DNA of 64,000 bases from assembly GCA_036172665.1 (NCBI GenBank), contig CM069873.1:35578001-35642000 (forward strand), given 5' to 3'. This stretch comes from Prosopocoilus inquinatus. Taxonomy: Eukaryota > Arthropoda > Insecta > Coleoptera > Lucanidae. Shown piece by piece: positions 13,290-27,929 of this stretch. The notes under the pieces were generated by a model that did not search any database, was not told where the DNA came from, and saw only the letters and a list, made by a program, of their open reading frames with translations. The position numbers and the translations under genes are program-made. Position 1 is the stretch's first letter. Each line of letters begins with the position of its first letter.

Positions 13290-15077
13290 CGAAACAACAC
13301 GTATTAGCGTTGTTCCTGTGATGTATCTAATCGATCCTTACTCATCTATCATGTTATTTGACGTTTGGATGGACTCCACTAACTCTGATGTGAGCTACAA
13401 AGTTTTCGGACGCAGCAGAACCTGGAAATAGTTTTAAACGAAACAACACGCATTACCGTTGTTCCTGTGATGTATCTAATCGATCCTTACTCATCTATCA
13501 TGTTATTTGGCGTCTCGATGGACTCCAGTAACTCTGATGTGAGATACAAAGTTTTCGGACGCAGCAGAAGCTGGAAATAGTTTTAATCGAAACAACACGC
13601 ATTAGCGTTGTTCCTGTGATGTATCTAATCGATCCTTACTCATCTATCATGTTATTTGACGTTTGGATGGACTCCAGTAGCTCTGATGTGAGATACAATG
13701 TTCTCGGACGCAGCAGATGCTGGAAATAGTTTTGAACGAAACAACACGTATTAGCGTTGTTCCTGTGATGTATCTAATCGATCCTTACTCATCTATCATG
13801 TTATTTGACGTTTGGATGGACTCCAGTAACTCTGATGTGAGATAAAAAGTCTTCGGACGCAGCAGAAGCTGGAAATAATTTTAAACGAAACAACACGCAT
13901 TACCGATGTTCCTGTGATGTATCTAATCGATCCTTACTCATCTATCATGTTATTTGGCGTCTCGATGGACTCCAGTAACTGTGATGTGAGATACAAAGGT
14001 TTCGGACGCAGCAGAAGCTGGAAATAGTTTTAAACGAAACAACACGCATTAGCGTTGTTCCTGTGATGTATCTAATCGATCCTTACTCATCTATCATGTT
14101 ATTTGACGTTTCGATGGACTCTAGTAACTCTGATGTGAGATATGAAGTTTTTGGACGCAGCATGAGCTGGAAATAGTTTTAAACGAAACAACACGTATTA
14201 GCGTTGTTCCTGTGATGTATCTAATCGTTCCTTATTTATCTATCATGTTATTTGACGTTTCGATGCACTCTAGTAACTCTGATGTGAGATACGAAGTTTT
14301 TGGACGCAGCATGAGCTGGAAATAGTTTTAAACGAAACAACACGTATTAGCGTTGTTCCTGTGATGTATCTAATCGATCCTTATTTATTTATCATGTTAT
14401 TTGACGTATCGATGGACTCTAGTAAATCTGATGTGAGATACGAAGTTTTTGGGCGCAGCAGGAGCTGGAAATAGTTTTAAACGAAGCAACACGTATTAGC
14501 GTTGTTCCTGTGATGTATCTAATAGATCCTTACTTAGCTACTATGTTATTTGACGTTTCGATGGACTCCAGTAACTCTAATGTGAGATACGAAATTTTCG
14601 GACGCAGCAGAAGCTGGAAATAGTTTTAAACGAAACAACACGCATTAGCGTTGTTCCTGTGATGTATCTAATCGATCCTTACTCATCTATCATGTTATTT
14701 GACGTTTCGATGGACTCCAGTAACTCTAATGTGAGATACGAAATTTTCGGGCGCAGCAGAAGCTGGAAATAGTTTTAAACGAAACAACACGCATTAGCGT
14801 TGTTCCTGTGATGTATCTAATCGATCCTTACTCATCTATCATGTTATTTGACGTTTCGATGGACTCTAGTAACTCTGATGTGACATACGAAGTTTTTGGG
14901 CGCAGCAGGAGCTGGAAATAGTTTTAAAAGAAGCAACACGTATTAGCGTTGTTCCTGTGATGTATCTAATCGATCCTTACTTAGCTACTATGTTATTTGA
15001 CGTTTCGATGGACTCCAGTAACTCTAATGTGAGATACGAAATTTTCGGACGCAGCAGAAGCTGGAAATAGTTTTAAA
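13290..15077 (+). repeat. 12-monomer HOR unit of a second type (1788 bp), copy 1
   Basis: This tandem 12-mer has a different monomer set from the left-end units. Markers are gaacctgg (about 13419), gcagatgctgg (about 13714), aatcgttcc (14223), gacgtatcg (14403) and a pair of ttaaaagaagc-type monomers. Each recurs 1788 bp later. It shows that the 12-monomer step was used again on different material. Edges are approximate. Confidence 0.85.
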
Positions 15078-16865
15078 CGAAACAACACGTATTAGCGTTG
15101 TTCCTGTGATGTATCTAATCGATCCTTACTCATCTATCATGTTATTTGACGTTTGGATGGACTCCACTAACTCTGATGTGAGACACAAAGTTTTCGGACG
15201 CAGCAGAACCTGGAAATAGTTTTAAACGAAACAACACGCATTACCGTTGTTCCTGTGATGTATCTAATCGATCCTTACTCATCTATCATGTTATTTGGCG
15301 TCTCGATGGACTCCAGTAACTCTGATGTGAGATAGAAAGTTTTCGGACGCAGCAGAAGCTGGAAATAGTTTTAATCGAAACAACACGCATTAGCGTTGTT
15401 CCTGTGATGTATCTAATCGATCCTTACTCATCTATCATGTTATTTGACGTTTGGATGGACTCCAGTAGCTCTGATGTGAGATACAATGTTCTCGGACGCA
15501 GCAGATGCTGGAAATAGTTTTGAACGAAACAACACGTATTAGCGTTGTTCCTGTGATGTATCTAATCGATCCTTACTCATCTATCATGTTATTTGACGTT
15601 TGGATGGACTCCAGTAACTCTGATGTGAGATAAAAAGTTTTCGGACGCAGCAGAAGCTGGAAATAGTTTTAAACGAAACAACACGCATTACCGTTGTTCC
15701 TGTGATGTATCTAATCGATCCTTACTCATCTATCATGTTATTTGGCGTCTCGATGGACTCCAGTAACTGTGATGTGAGATACAAAGGTTTCGGACGCAGC
15801 AGAAGCTGGAAATAGTTTTAAACGAAACAACACGCATTAGCGTTGTTCCTGTGATGTATCTAATCGATCCTTACTCATCTATCATGTTATTTGACGTTTC
15901 GATGGACTCTAGTAACTCTGATGTGAGATATGAAGTTTTTGGACGCAGCATGAGCTGGAAATAGTTTTAAACGAAACAACACGTATTAGCGTTGTTCCTG
16001 TGATGTATCTAATCGTTCCTTATTTATCTATCATGTTATTTGACGTTTCGATGCACTCTAGTAACTCTGATGTGAGATACGAAGTTTTTGGACGCAGCAT
16101 GAGCTGGAAATAGTTTTAAACGAAACAACACGTATTGGCGTTGTTCCTGTGATGTATCTAATCGATCCTTATTTATTTATCATGTTATTTGACGTATCGA
16201 TGGACTCTAGTAAATCTGATGTGAGACACGAAGTTTTTGGGCGCAGCAGGAGCTGGAAGTAGTTTTAAACGAAGCAACACGTATTAGCGTTGTTCCTGTG
16301 ATGTATCTAATAGATCCTTACTTAGCTACTATGTTATTTGACGTTTCGATGGACTCCAGTAACTCTAATGTGAGATACGAAATTTTCGGACGCAGCAGAA
16401 GCTGGAAATAGTTTTAAACGAAACAACACGCATTAGCGTTGTTCCTGTGATGTATCTAATCGATCCTTACTCATCTATCATGTTATTTGACGTTTCGATG
16501 GACTCCAGTAACTCTAATGTGAGATACGAAATTTTCGGGCGCAGCAGAAGCTGGAAATAGTTTTAAACGAAACAACACGCATTAGCGTTGTTCCTGTGAT
16601 GTATCTAATCGATCCTTACAAATCTATCATGTTATTTGACGTTTCGATGGACTCTAGTAACTCTGATGTGACATACGAAGTTTTTGGGCGCAGCAGGAGC
16701 TGGAAATAGTTTTAAAAGAAGCAACACGTATTAGCGTTGTTCCTGTGATGTATCTAATCGATCCTTACTTAGCTACTATGTTATTTGACGTTTCGATGGA
16801 CTCCAGTAACTCTAATGTGAGATACGAAATTTTCGGACGCAGCAGAAGCTGGAAATAGTTTTAAA
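15078..16865 (+). repeat. 12-monomer HOR unit of the second type, copy 2
   Basis: This repeats 13290-15077: gaacctgg 13419 to 15207, aatcgttcc 14223 to 16011. Scattered single-base differences (for example gatagaaag at about 15331, attggcg at about 16135, ccttacaaatc at about 16616) show slight divergence, so this duplication is a little older than the one at 1-3578. The match ends near 16865, at a ttaaagg variant. Confidence 0.85.
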
Positions 16866-19800
16866 GGAAACAACACGTATTAGCGTTGTTCCTGTGATGT
16901 ATCTAATCGATCCTTACTCATCTATCATGTTATTTGACGTTTGGATGGACTCCAGTAACTCTGATGTCAGATACAAAGTTCTCGGACGCAGCAGAAGCTG
17001 GAAATAGTTTTGAACGAAACAACACGTATTATCGTTGTTCCTGTGATGTATCTAATCGATCCTTACTTATCTATCATGTTATTTGAAGTTTGGATGGTCT
17101 CCAGTAATTCTGATGTGAGATACAAAGTTTTCGGACGCAGCAGAAGCTGGAGATAGTTTTAAACGAAACAACACGCATTAGCGTTTTTCCTGTGATGTAT
17201 CTAATCGATCCTTACTCATCTATCATGTTATTTTTCGTTTCGATGGACTCCAGTAACTCTGATGTGAGATACAAAGCTTTCGGACGCAGCAGAAGCTGGA
17301 AATAGTTTTGAACGAAACAACACGTATTAGCGTTGTTCCTGTGATGTATCTAATCGATCCTTACTTAGCTACTATGTTATTTGACGCTTCGATGGACTCC
17401 AATAACTCTGATGTGAGATACAAAGTTTTCGGACGCAGCAGAAGCTGGAAATAGTTTTAAACGAAACAATACGCATTAGCGTTGTTCCTGTGATCTATCT
17501 AATCGATCCTTACTCATCTATCATGTTATTTGGCGTTTCGATGGACTCCAGTAACTCTGATGTGAGATACAAAGTTTACGGACGCAGCAGAAGCTGGAAA
17601 TAGTTTTAAACGAAACAACACGCATTACCGTTGTTCCTGTGATGTATCTAATCGATCCTTACTCATCTATCATGTTATTTGGCGTTTCGATGGACTCCAG
17701 TAACTCTGATGTGAGATACAAAGTTCTCGGACGCAGCTGAAGCTAGATATAGTTTTAAACGAAACAACACGCATTAGCGTTGTTCCTGTGATGTATTTAA
17801 TCGATCCTTACTCATCTATCATGATATTTGACGTTTGAATGGACTCCAGTAACTCTGATGTGAGATACAAAGTTCTCGGACGCAGCAGAAGCTGGAAATA
17901 CTTTTAAACGAAACAACACGCATTAGCGTTGTTCCTGTGATGTATCTAATCGATCCTTACTCATCTATCATTATATTTGACGTTTGGATGGACTACAGTA
18001 ACTCTGATGTGAGATACAAAGTTTACAGACGCAGCAGAAGCTGGAAATAGTTTTAATCGAAACAACACGCATTAGCGTTGTTCCTGTGATGTATCTAATC
18101 GATCCTTACTCATCTATCATGTTATTTGGCGTCTCGATGGACTCCAGTAACGCTGATGTGAGATACAAAGTTTTCGGACGCAGCAGAAGCTGGAAATAGT
18201 TTTGAACGAAACAACACGCATTAGCGTTGTTCCTGTGATGTATCTAATCGATCCTTACTCATCTATCATGTTATTTGACGTTTGGATGGACTCCAGTAAC
18301 TCTGATGTGAGGTACAAAGTTTTCGGACGCAGCAGAAGCTGGAAATAGTTTTAAATGAAACAACACGCATTAGCGTTGTTCCTGTGATGTATCTAATGGA
18401 TCCTTACTCATCTATCATGTTATTTGACGTTTCGATGGACTCTAGTAACTCTGATGTCAGATACGAAGTTTTTGGACGCAGCAGGAGCTGGAAATAGTTT
18501 TAAACGAAACAACACGTATTAGCGTTGTTCCTGTGATGTATCTAATCGATCCTTACTCATCTATCATGTTATTTGACGTTTGGATGGACTCCAGTAACTC
18601 TGATGTGAGATACAAAGTATTCGGACGCAGCAGAAGCTGGAAATAGTTTTAAACGAAACAACACGCATTAGCGTTGTTCCTGTGATGTATCTAATCGATC
18701 CTTACTCATCTATCATGTTATTTGGCGTTTCGATGGACTCCAGTAACTCTGATGTGAGATACAAAGTTTTCGGACGCAGCAGAAGCTGGAAATAGTTTTG
18801 AACGAAACAACACGTATTAGCGTTGTTCCTGTGATGTATCTAATCGATCCTTACTCATCTATCATGTTATTTGGCGTTTCGATGGACTCCAGTAACTCTG
18901 ATGTGAGATACAAAGTTCTCGGACGCAGCTGAAGCTAGAAATAGTTTTGAACGAAACAACACGTATTAGCGTTGTTCCTGTGATGTATCTAATCGATCCT
19001 TACTTATCTACTATGTTATTTGAAGTTTCGATGAACTCCAGTAACTCTGATGTGAGATACGAAATTTTCGAACGCAGCAGAATCTGGAAATAGTTTTAAA
19101 TGAAACAACACGTATTAGCGTTGTTCCTGTGATGTATCTAATCGATCCTTACTTACCTATCATGTTATCTGACGTTTCGATGGACTCCAGTAACTCTAAT
19201 GTGAGATACGAAATTTTCGGGCGCAGCAGAAGCTGGAAATAGTTTTGAACGAAACAACACGTATTAGCGTTGTTCCTGTGATGTATCTAATCGATCCTTA
19301 CTTATCTACTATGTTATTTGAAGTTTCGATGGACTCCAGTAACTCTGATGTGAGATACGAAATTTTCGAACGCAGCAGAATCTGGAAATAGTTTTAAATG
19401 AAACAACACGCATTAGCGTTGTTCCTGTGATGTATCTAATCGATCCTTACTCATCTATCATGTTATTTGACGTTTCGATGGACTCTAGTAACTCTGATGT
19501 GAGATACGAAGTTTTTGGACGCAGCAGGAGCTGGAAATAGTTTTAAACGAAACAACACGTATTAGCGTTGTTCCTGTGATGTATCTAATCGCTCCTTACT
19601 TAGCTACTATGTTATTTGACGTTTCGATGGACTCCAGTAACTCTAAGGTGAGATACGAAATTTTCGGACGCAGCAGAAGCTGGAAATAGTTTTAAACGAA
19701 ACAACACGTATTAGCGTTGTTCCTGTGATGTATCTAATCGATCCTTACTCATCTATCATGTTATTTGACGTTTGGATGGACTCCAGTAACTGATGTGAGA

Positions 19801-22800
19801 TACAAAGTTCTCGGACGCAGCAGAAGCTGGAAATAGTTTTGAACGAAACAACACGTATTAGCGTTGTTCCTGTGATGTATCTAATCGGTCCTTACTTATC
19901 TATCATGTTATCTGACGTTTGGATGGACTCCAGTAACTCTGATATGAGATACAATGTTTTCGGACGCAGCAGAAGCTGGAGATAGTTTTAAACGAAACAA
20001 CACGCATTAGCGTTGTTCCTGTGATGTATCTAATCGATCCTTACTCATCTATCATGTTATTTGACGTTTGGATGGACTCCAGTAACTCTGATGTCAGATA
20101 CAAAGTTCTCGGACGCAGCAGAAGCTGGAAATAGTTTTGAACGAAACAACACGTATTATCGTTGTTCCTGTGATGTATCTAATCGATCCTTACTCATCTA
20201 TCATGTTATTTGAGGTTTGGATGGACTCCAGTAACTCTGATGTGAGATACAATGTTCTCGGACGCAGCAGAAGCTGGAAATAGTTTTGAACGAAACAACA
20301 CGCATTACCGTTGTTCCTGTGATGTATCTAATCGATCCTTACTCATCTATCATGTTATTTGACGTTTGAATGGACTCCAGTAACTCTGATGTGAGATACA
20401 AAGTTCTCGGACGCAGCAGAAGCTGGAAATACTTTTAAACGAAACAACACGCATTAGCGTTGTTCCTGTGATGTATCTAATCGATCCTTACTCATCTATC
20501 ATGTTATTTGGCGTCTCGATGGACTCCAGTAACTCTGATGTGAGATACAAAGTTTTCGGACGCAGCAGAAGCTGGAAATAGTTTTAAACGAAACAACACG
20601 CATTAGCGTTGTTCCTGTGATGTATCTAATCGATCCTTACTCATCTATCATGTTATTTGGCGTTTCGATGGACTCCAGAAACTTTGATGTGAGATACGAA
20701 GTTCTCGGACGCAGCTGAAGCTGGAAATAGTTTTAAATGAAACAACACGTACTAGCGTTGTTCCTGTGATATATCTAATCGATCCTTACTCATCTATCAT
20801 GTTATTTGACGTTTGGATGGACTCCAGTAACTCTGATGTGAGGTACAAAGTTTTCGGACGCAGCAGAAGCTGGAAATAGTTTTAAATGAAACTACACGCA
20901 TTAGCGTTGTTCCTGTGATGTATCTAATCGATCCTTACTCATCTATCATGTTATTTGACGTTTGGATGGACTCCAGTAACTCTGATGTCAGATACAAAGT
21001 TCTCGGACGCAGCAGAAGCTGGAAATAGTTTTGAACGAAACAACACGTATTATCGTTGTTCCTGTGATGTATCTAATCGATCCTTACTCATCTATCATGT
21101 TATTTGGCGTCTCGATGGACTCCAGTAACTCTGATGTGAGATACAAAGTTTTCGGACGCAGCAGAAGCTGGAAATAGTTTTAATCGAAACAACACGCATT
21201 AGCGTTGTTCCTGTGATGTATCTAATCGATCCTTACTCATCTATCATGTTATTTGACGTTTGAATGGACTCCAGTAACTCTGATGTGAGATACAAAGTTC
21301 TCGGACGCAGCAGAAGCTGGAAATACTTTTAAACGAAACAACACGCATTAGCGTTGTTCCTGTGATGTATCTAATCGATCCTTACTCATCTATCATGTTA
21401 TTTGGCGTCTCGATGGACTCCAGTAACTCTGATGTGAGATACAAAGTTCTTGGACGCAGCAGGAGCTGGAAATAGTTTTAAACGAAACAACACGTATTAG
21501 CGTTGTTCCTGTGATGTATCTAATCGATCCTTACTCATCCATCATGTTATTTGAGGTTTGGATGGACTCCAGTAACTCTGATGTGAGATACAATGTTCTC
21601 GGACGCAGCAGAAGCTGGAAATAGTTTTGAACGAAACAACACGTATTAGCGTTGTTCCTGTGATGTATCTAATCGATCCTTACTCATCTATCATGTTATT
21701 TGACGTTTGGATGGACTCCAGTAACTCTGATGTGAGATACAAAGTTTTCGGACGCAGCAGAAGCTGGAAATAGTTTTAAACGAAACAACACGCATTACCG
21801 TTGTTCCTGTGATGTATCTAATCGATCCTTACTCATCTATCATGTTATTTGGCGTCTCGATGGACTCCAGTAACTGATGTGAGATACAAAGTTTTCGGAC
21901 GCAGCAGAAGCTGGAAATAGTTTTAATCGAAACAACACGCATTAGCGTTGTTCCTGTGATGTATCTAATCAATCCTTACTCATCTATCATGTTATTTGAC
22001 GTTTGGATGGACTCCAGTAGCTCTGATGTGAGATACAAAGTTCTCGGACGCAGCAGAAGCTGGAAATAGTTTTGAACGAAACAAAACGTATTAGCGTTGT
22101 TCCTGTGATGTATCTAATCGATCCTTACTTATCTACTATGTTATTTGACGTTTCGATGGACTCTAGTAACTCTGATGTGAGATACGAAATTTTCGATCCT
22201 AGCAGAATCGGGAAATAGTTTTAAATGAAACAACACGCATTAGCGTTGTTCCTGTGATGTATCTAATCGATCCTTACTCATCTATCATGTTATTTGACGT
22301 TTGGATGGACTCCAGTAACTCTGATGTGAGATACAAAGTTCTCGGACGCAGCAGAAGCTGGAAATAGTTTTGAACGAAACAACACGTATTAGCGTTGTTC
22401 CTGTGATGTATCTAATCGATCCTTACTCATCTATCATGTTATTTGACGTTTGGATGGACTCCAGTAACTCTGATGTGAGATACAAAGTTTTCGGACGCAG
22501 CAGAAGCTGGAAATAGTTTTAAACGAAACAACACGCATTACCGTTGTTCCTGTGATGTATCTAATCGATCCTTACTCATCTATCATGTTATTTGGCGTCT
22601 CGATGGACTCCAGTAACTCTGATGTGAGATACAAGGGTTTCGGACGCAGCAGAAGCTGGAAATAGTTTTAAACGAAACAACACGCATTAGCGTTGTTCCT
22701 GTGATGTATCTAATCGATCCTTACTCATCTATCATGTTATTTGACGTTTCGATGGACTCTAGTACCTCTGATGTGAGATATGAAGTTTTTGGACGCAGCA

Positions 22801-24606
22801 GGAGCTGGAAATAGTTTTAAACGAAACAACACGTATTAGCGTTGTTCCTGTGATGTATCTAATCGATCCTTATTTATTTATCATGTTATTTGACGTATCG
22901 ATGGACTCTAGTAACTCTGATGTGAGATACGAAGTTTTTGGGCGCAGCAGGACCTGGAATTAGTTTTAAACGAAGCAACACGTATTAGCGTTGTTCCTGT
23001 GATGTATCTAATAGATCCTTACTTAGCTACTATGTTATTTGACGTTTCGATGGACTCCAGTATCTCTAATGTGAGATACGAAATTTTCGGACGCAGCAGA
23101 AGCTGGAAATAGTTTTAAACGAAACAACACGCATTAGCGTTGTTCCTGTGATGAATCTAATCGATCCTTACTCATCTATCATGTTATTTGACGTTTCGAT
23201 GGACTCCAGTAACTCTAATATGAGATACGAAATTTTCGGGCGCAGCAGAAGCTGGAAATAGTTTTAAATGAAACAACACGTATTAGCGTTGTTCCTGTGA
23301 TGTATCTAATCGATCCTTACTCATCTATCATGTTATTTGACGTTTGGATGGACTCCAGTAACTCTGATGTGAGATACAAAGTTCTCGGACGCAGCAGAAG
23401 CTGGAAATAGTTTTGAACGAAACAACACGTATTAGCGTTGTTCCTGTGATGTATCTAATCGATCCTTACTTATCTATCATGTTATTTGACGTTTGGATGG
23501 ACTCCAGTAACTCTGATGTGAGATACAAAATTTTCGGACGCAGCAGAAGCTGGAAATAGTTTTAAACGAAACAACACACATTAGCGTTGTTTCTGTGCTG
23601 TATCTAATTGATCCTTACTTATCTATCATGTTATTTGACGTTTCGATGGACTCCAGTAACTCTGATGTGAGATACAAAGTTTTCGGACGCAGCAGAAGCT
23701 GGAAATAGTTTTGAACGAAACAACACGTATTAGCGTTGCTCCTGTGATGTATCTAATCGATCCTTACTTAGCTACTATGTTATTTGACGTTTCGATGGAC
23801 TCCAATAACTCTGATGTGAGATACAAAGTTTTCGGACGCAGCAGAAGCTGGAAATAGTTTTGAACGAAACAACACGCATTAGCGTTGTTCCTGTGATGTA
23901 TCTAATCGATCCTTACTCATCTATCATTATATTTGACGTTTGGATGGACTACAGTAACTCTGATGTCAGATACAAAGTTTACGGACGCAGCAGAAGCTGG
24001 AAATAGTTTTGAACGAAACAACACGTATTAGCGTTGTTCCTGTGATGTATCTAATCGATCCTTACTTATCTACTATGTTATTTGACGTTTCGATGGACTC
24101 TAGTAACTCTGATGTGAGATACAAAATTTTCGGACGCAGCAGAAGCTGGAAATAGTTTTAAACGAAACAGCACACATTAGCGTTGTTTCTGTGCTGTATC
24201 TAATTGATCCTTACTTATCTATCATGTTATTTGACGTTTGGATGGACTCCAGTAACTCTGATGTGAGATACAAAATTTTCGGACGCAGCAGAAGCTGGAA
24301 ATAGTTTTAAACGAAACAACACACATTAGCGTTGTTTCTGTGCTGTATCTAATTGATCCTTACTTATCTATCATGTTATTTGACGTTTCGATGGACTCCA
24401 GTAACTCTGATGTGAGATACAAAGTTTTCGGACGCAGCAGAAGCTGGAAATAGTTTTGAACGAAACAACACGTATTAGCGTTGTTCCTGTGATGTATCTA
24501 ATCGATCCTTACTCATCTATCATGTTATTTGGCGTCTCGATGGACTCCAGTATCTCTGATGTGAGATACAAAGTTCTCGGACGCAGCAGAAGCTGGAAAT
24601 AGTTTT
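16866..24606 (+). repeat. Irregular satellite block without a clear HOR
   Basis: About 52 monomers from most families, with no unit that repeats in register for long. The cattatattt family appears first here (about 17969). The aaatactttt variant recurs at about 17896, 20427 and 21331. A private cttctgtgctg-like cluster lies at 23.57-24.36 kb. The string around 22.08-22.5 kb resembles 4.04-4.5 kb, sharing gcagaatcggg. The gacgtatcg string at 22.87 kb resembles 14.40 kb. No gene or unique sequence was seen. Confidence 0.8.
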
Positions 24607-27470
24607 GAACGAAACAAAACGTATTAGCGTTGTTCCTGTGATGTATCTAATTGATCCTTACTTATCTACTATGTTATTTGACGTTTCGATGGACTCTAGT
24701 AACTCTGATGTGAGATACGAAATTTTCGATCGTAGCAGAATCTGGAAATAGTTTTAAATGAAACAACACGCATTAGCGTTGTTCCTGTGATGTATCTAAT
24801 CGATCCTTACTCATCTATCATGTTATTTGACGTTTGGATGGACTCCAGTAACTCTGATGTGAGATACAAAGTTCTCGGACGCAGCAGAAGCTGGAAATAG
24901 TTTTGAACGAAACAACACCTATTAGCGTTGTTCCTGTGATGTATCTAATCGATCCTTACTCATCTATCATGTTATTTGACGTTTGGATGGACTTCAGTAA
25001 CTCTGGTGTGAGATACAAAGTTTTCGGACGCAGTAGAAGCTGGAAATAGTTTTAAACGAAACAACACGCATTACCGTTGTTCCTGTGATGTATCTAATCG
25101 ATCCTTACTCATCTATCATGTTATTTGGCGTTTCGATGGACTCCAGTAAGTCTAATGTGAGATACGAAATTTTCGGGCGCAGCAGAAGCTGGAAATAGTT
25201 TTAAACGAAACAACACGCATTAGCGTTGTTCCTGTGATGTATCTAATCGATCCTTACTCATCTATCATGTTATTTGACGTTTCGATGGACTCCAGTAACT
25301 CTAATGTGAGATACGAAATTTTCGGACGCAGCAGAAGCTGGAAATAGTTTTAAACGAAACACCACGCATTAGCGTTGTTCCTGTGATGTATCTAATCGAT
25401 CCTTACTCATCTATCATGTTATTTGACGTTTCGATGGACTCTAGTAACTCTGATGTGAGATACGAATTTTTTGGACGCAGCAGGAGCTGGAAATAGTTTT
25501 AAACGAAACAACACGTATTAGCGTTGTTCCTGTGATGTATCTAATCGATCCTTACTCATCTATCATGTTATTTGACGTTTGGATGGACTCCAGTAACTCT
25601 GATGTGAGATACAAAGTTCTCGGACGCAGCAGAAGCTGGAAATAGTTTTGAACGAAACAACACGTATTAGCGTTGTTCCTGTGATGTATCTAATCGATCC
25701 TTACTTATCTATCATATTATTTGACGTTTGGATGGACTCCAGTAACTCTGATGTGAGATACAAAATTTTCGGACGCAGCAGAAGCTGGAAATAGTTTTAA
25801 ACGAAACAACACGTATTAGCGTTGTTCCTGTGATGTATCTAATCGATCCTTACTCATCTATCATGTTATTTGACGTTTGGATGGACTCCAGTAACTCTGA
25901 TGTGAGATACAAAGTTCTCGGACGCAGCAGAAGCTGGAAATAGTTTTGAACGAAACAACACGTATTAGCGTTGTTCCTGTGATGTATCTAATCGATTCTT
26001 ACTCATCTATCATGTTATTTGACGTTTGGATGGACTCCAGTAACTCTGATGTGAGATACAAAGTTCTCGGACGCAGCAGAAGCTGGAAATAGTTTTGAAC
26101 GAAACAACACGTATTAGCGTTGTTCCTGTGATGTATCTAATCGATCCTTACTTATCTACTATGTTATTTGACGTTTCGATGGACTCCAGTAACTCTGATG
26201 TGAGAGACGAAATTTTCGAACGCAGCAGAATCTGGAAATAGTTTTAAATGAAACAACACGCATTAGCGTTGTTCCTGTGATGTATCTAATCGATCCTTAC
26301 TCATCTATAATGTTATTTGACGTTTCGATGGACTCTAGTAACTCTGATGTGAGATACGAAGTTTTTGGACGCAGCAGGAGCTGGAAATAGTTTTAAACGA
26401 AACAACACGTATTAGCGTTGTTCCTGTGATGTATCTAATCGATCCTTACTCATCTATCATGTTATTTGACGTTTGGATGGACTATAGTAACTCTGATGTG
26501 AGATACAAAGTTCTCGGACGCAGCAGAAGCTGGAAATAGTTTTAAACGAAACAAAACGCATTAGCGTTGTTCCTGTGATGTATCTAATCGATCCTTACTC
26601 ATCTATCATGTTATTTGACGTTTGGATGGACTCCAGTAACTCTGATGTGAGATACAAAGTTCTCGGACGCAGCAGAAGCTGGAAATAGTTTTGAAGGAAA
26701 CAACACGTATTAACGTTGTTCCTGTGATGTATCTAATCGATCCTTACTTATCTATCATGTTATTTGACGTTTGGATGGACTCCAGTAACTCTGATGTGAG
26801 ATACAAAGTTTTCGGACGCAGCATAAGCTGGAGATAGTTTTAAACGAAACAACACGCATTAGCGTTGTTCCTGTGATGTATCTAATCGATCCTTATTCAT
26901 CTATCATGTTATTTGGCGTTTCGATGGACTCCAGTAACTCTGATGTGAGATACAAAGTTCTCGGACGCAGCAGAAGCTGGAAATAGTTTTAAACGAAACA
27001 ACACGCATTACCGTTGTTCCTGTGATGTATCTAATCGATCCTTACTCATCTATCATGTTATTTGGCGTTTCGATGGACTCCAGTAACTCTGATGTGAGAT
27101 ACAAAGTTCTCGGACGCAGCAGAAGCTGGAAATAGTTTTAAACGAAACAACACGTATTAGCGTTGTTCCTGTGATGTATCTAATCGATCCTTGTTTATCT
27201 ATCATGTTATTTGACGTTTCCATGGACTCTAGTAATTCTGATGTGACATACGAAGTTTTTGGGCGCAGCAGGAGCTGGAAATAGTTTTAAAAGAAGCAAC
27301 ACGTATTAGCGTTGGTCCTGTGATGTATCTAATCGATCCTTACTTAGCTACTATGTTATTTGACGTTTCGATGGACTCCAGTAACTCTAATGTGAGATAC
27401 GAAATTTTCGGACGCAGCAGAAGCTGGAAATAGTTTTAAACGAAACAACACGTATTAGCGTTGTTCCTGT
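24607..27470 (+). repeat. Distant copy of the 9.56-12.7 kb segment
   Basis: The monomer order from aacaaaacg (24607) to ggactatag (26479) matches 9562-11434 at a constant offset of 15045 bp. From the ttgaagg monomer (26693, against 11946) the offset drops to 14747. That is exactly two monomers fewer, so two units were lost here or gained in the other copy. Several substitutions separate the copies, for example acttcag at about 24991 and catattat at about 25713. This is a segmental duplication inside the array. Confidence 0.75.
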
Positions 27471-27929
27471 GATGTATCTAATCGATCCTTACTCATCTAT
27501 CATGTTATTTGACGTTTGGATGGACTCTAGTAACTCTGATGTGAGATACGAAATTTTCGATCGTAGCAGAATCTGGAAATAGTTTTAAATGAAACAACAC
27601 GCATTATCGTTGTTCCTGTGATGTATCTAATCGATCCTTACTCATCTATCATGTTATTTGACGTTTGGATGGACTCCAGTAACTCTGATGTGAGATACAA
27701 AGTTCTCGGACGCAGCAGAAGCTGGAAATAGTTTTGAACGAAACAACACCTATTAGCGTTATTCCTGTGATGTATCTAATCGATCCTTACTCATCTATCA
27801 TGTTATTTGACGTTTCGATGGACTCCAGTAACTCTGATGTGAGAGACGAAATTTTCGAACGCAGCAGAATCTGGAAATAGTTTTAAATGAAACAACACGC
27901 ATTAGCGTTGTTCCTGTGATGTATCTAAT

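Noticed and set aside
18399..18404. GGATCC variants in some monomers (aatggatcc) as functional sites
   Set aside because: This is a single-base change from aatcgatcc. It is useful as a family marker, but nothing suggests a function.
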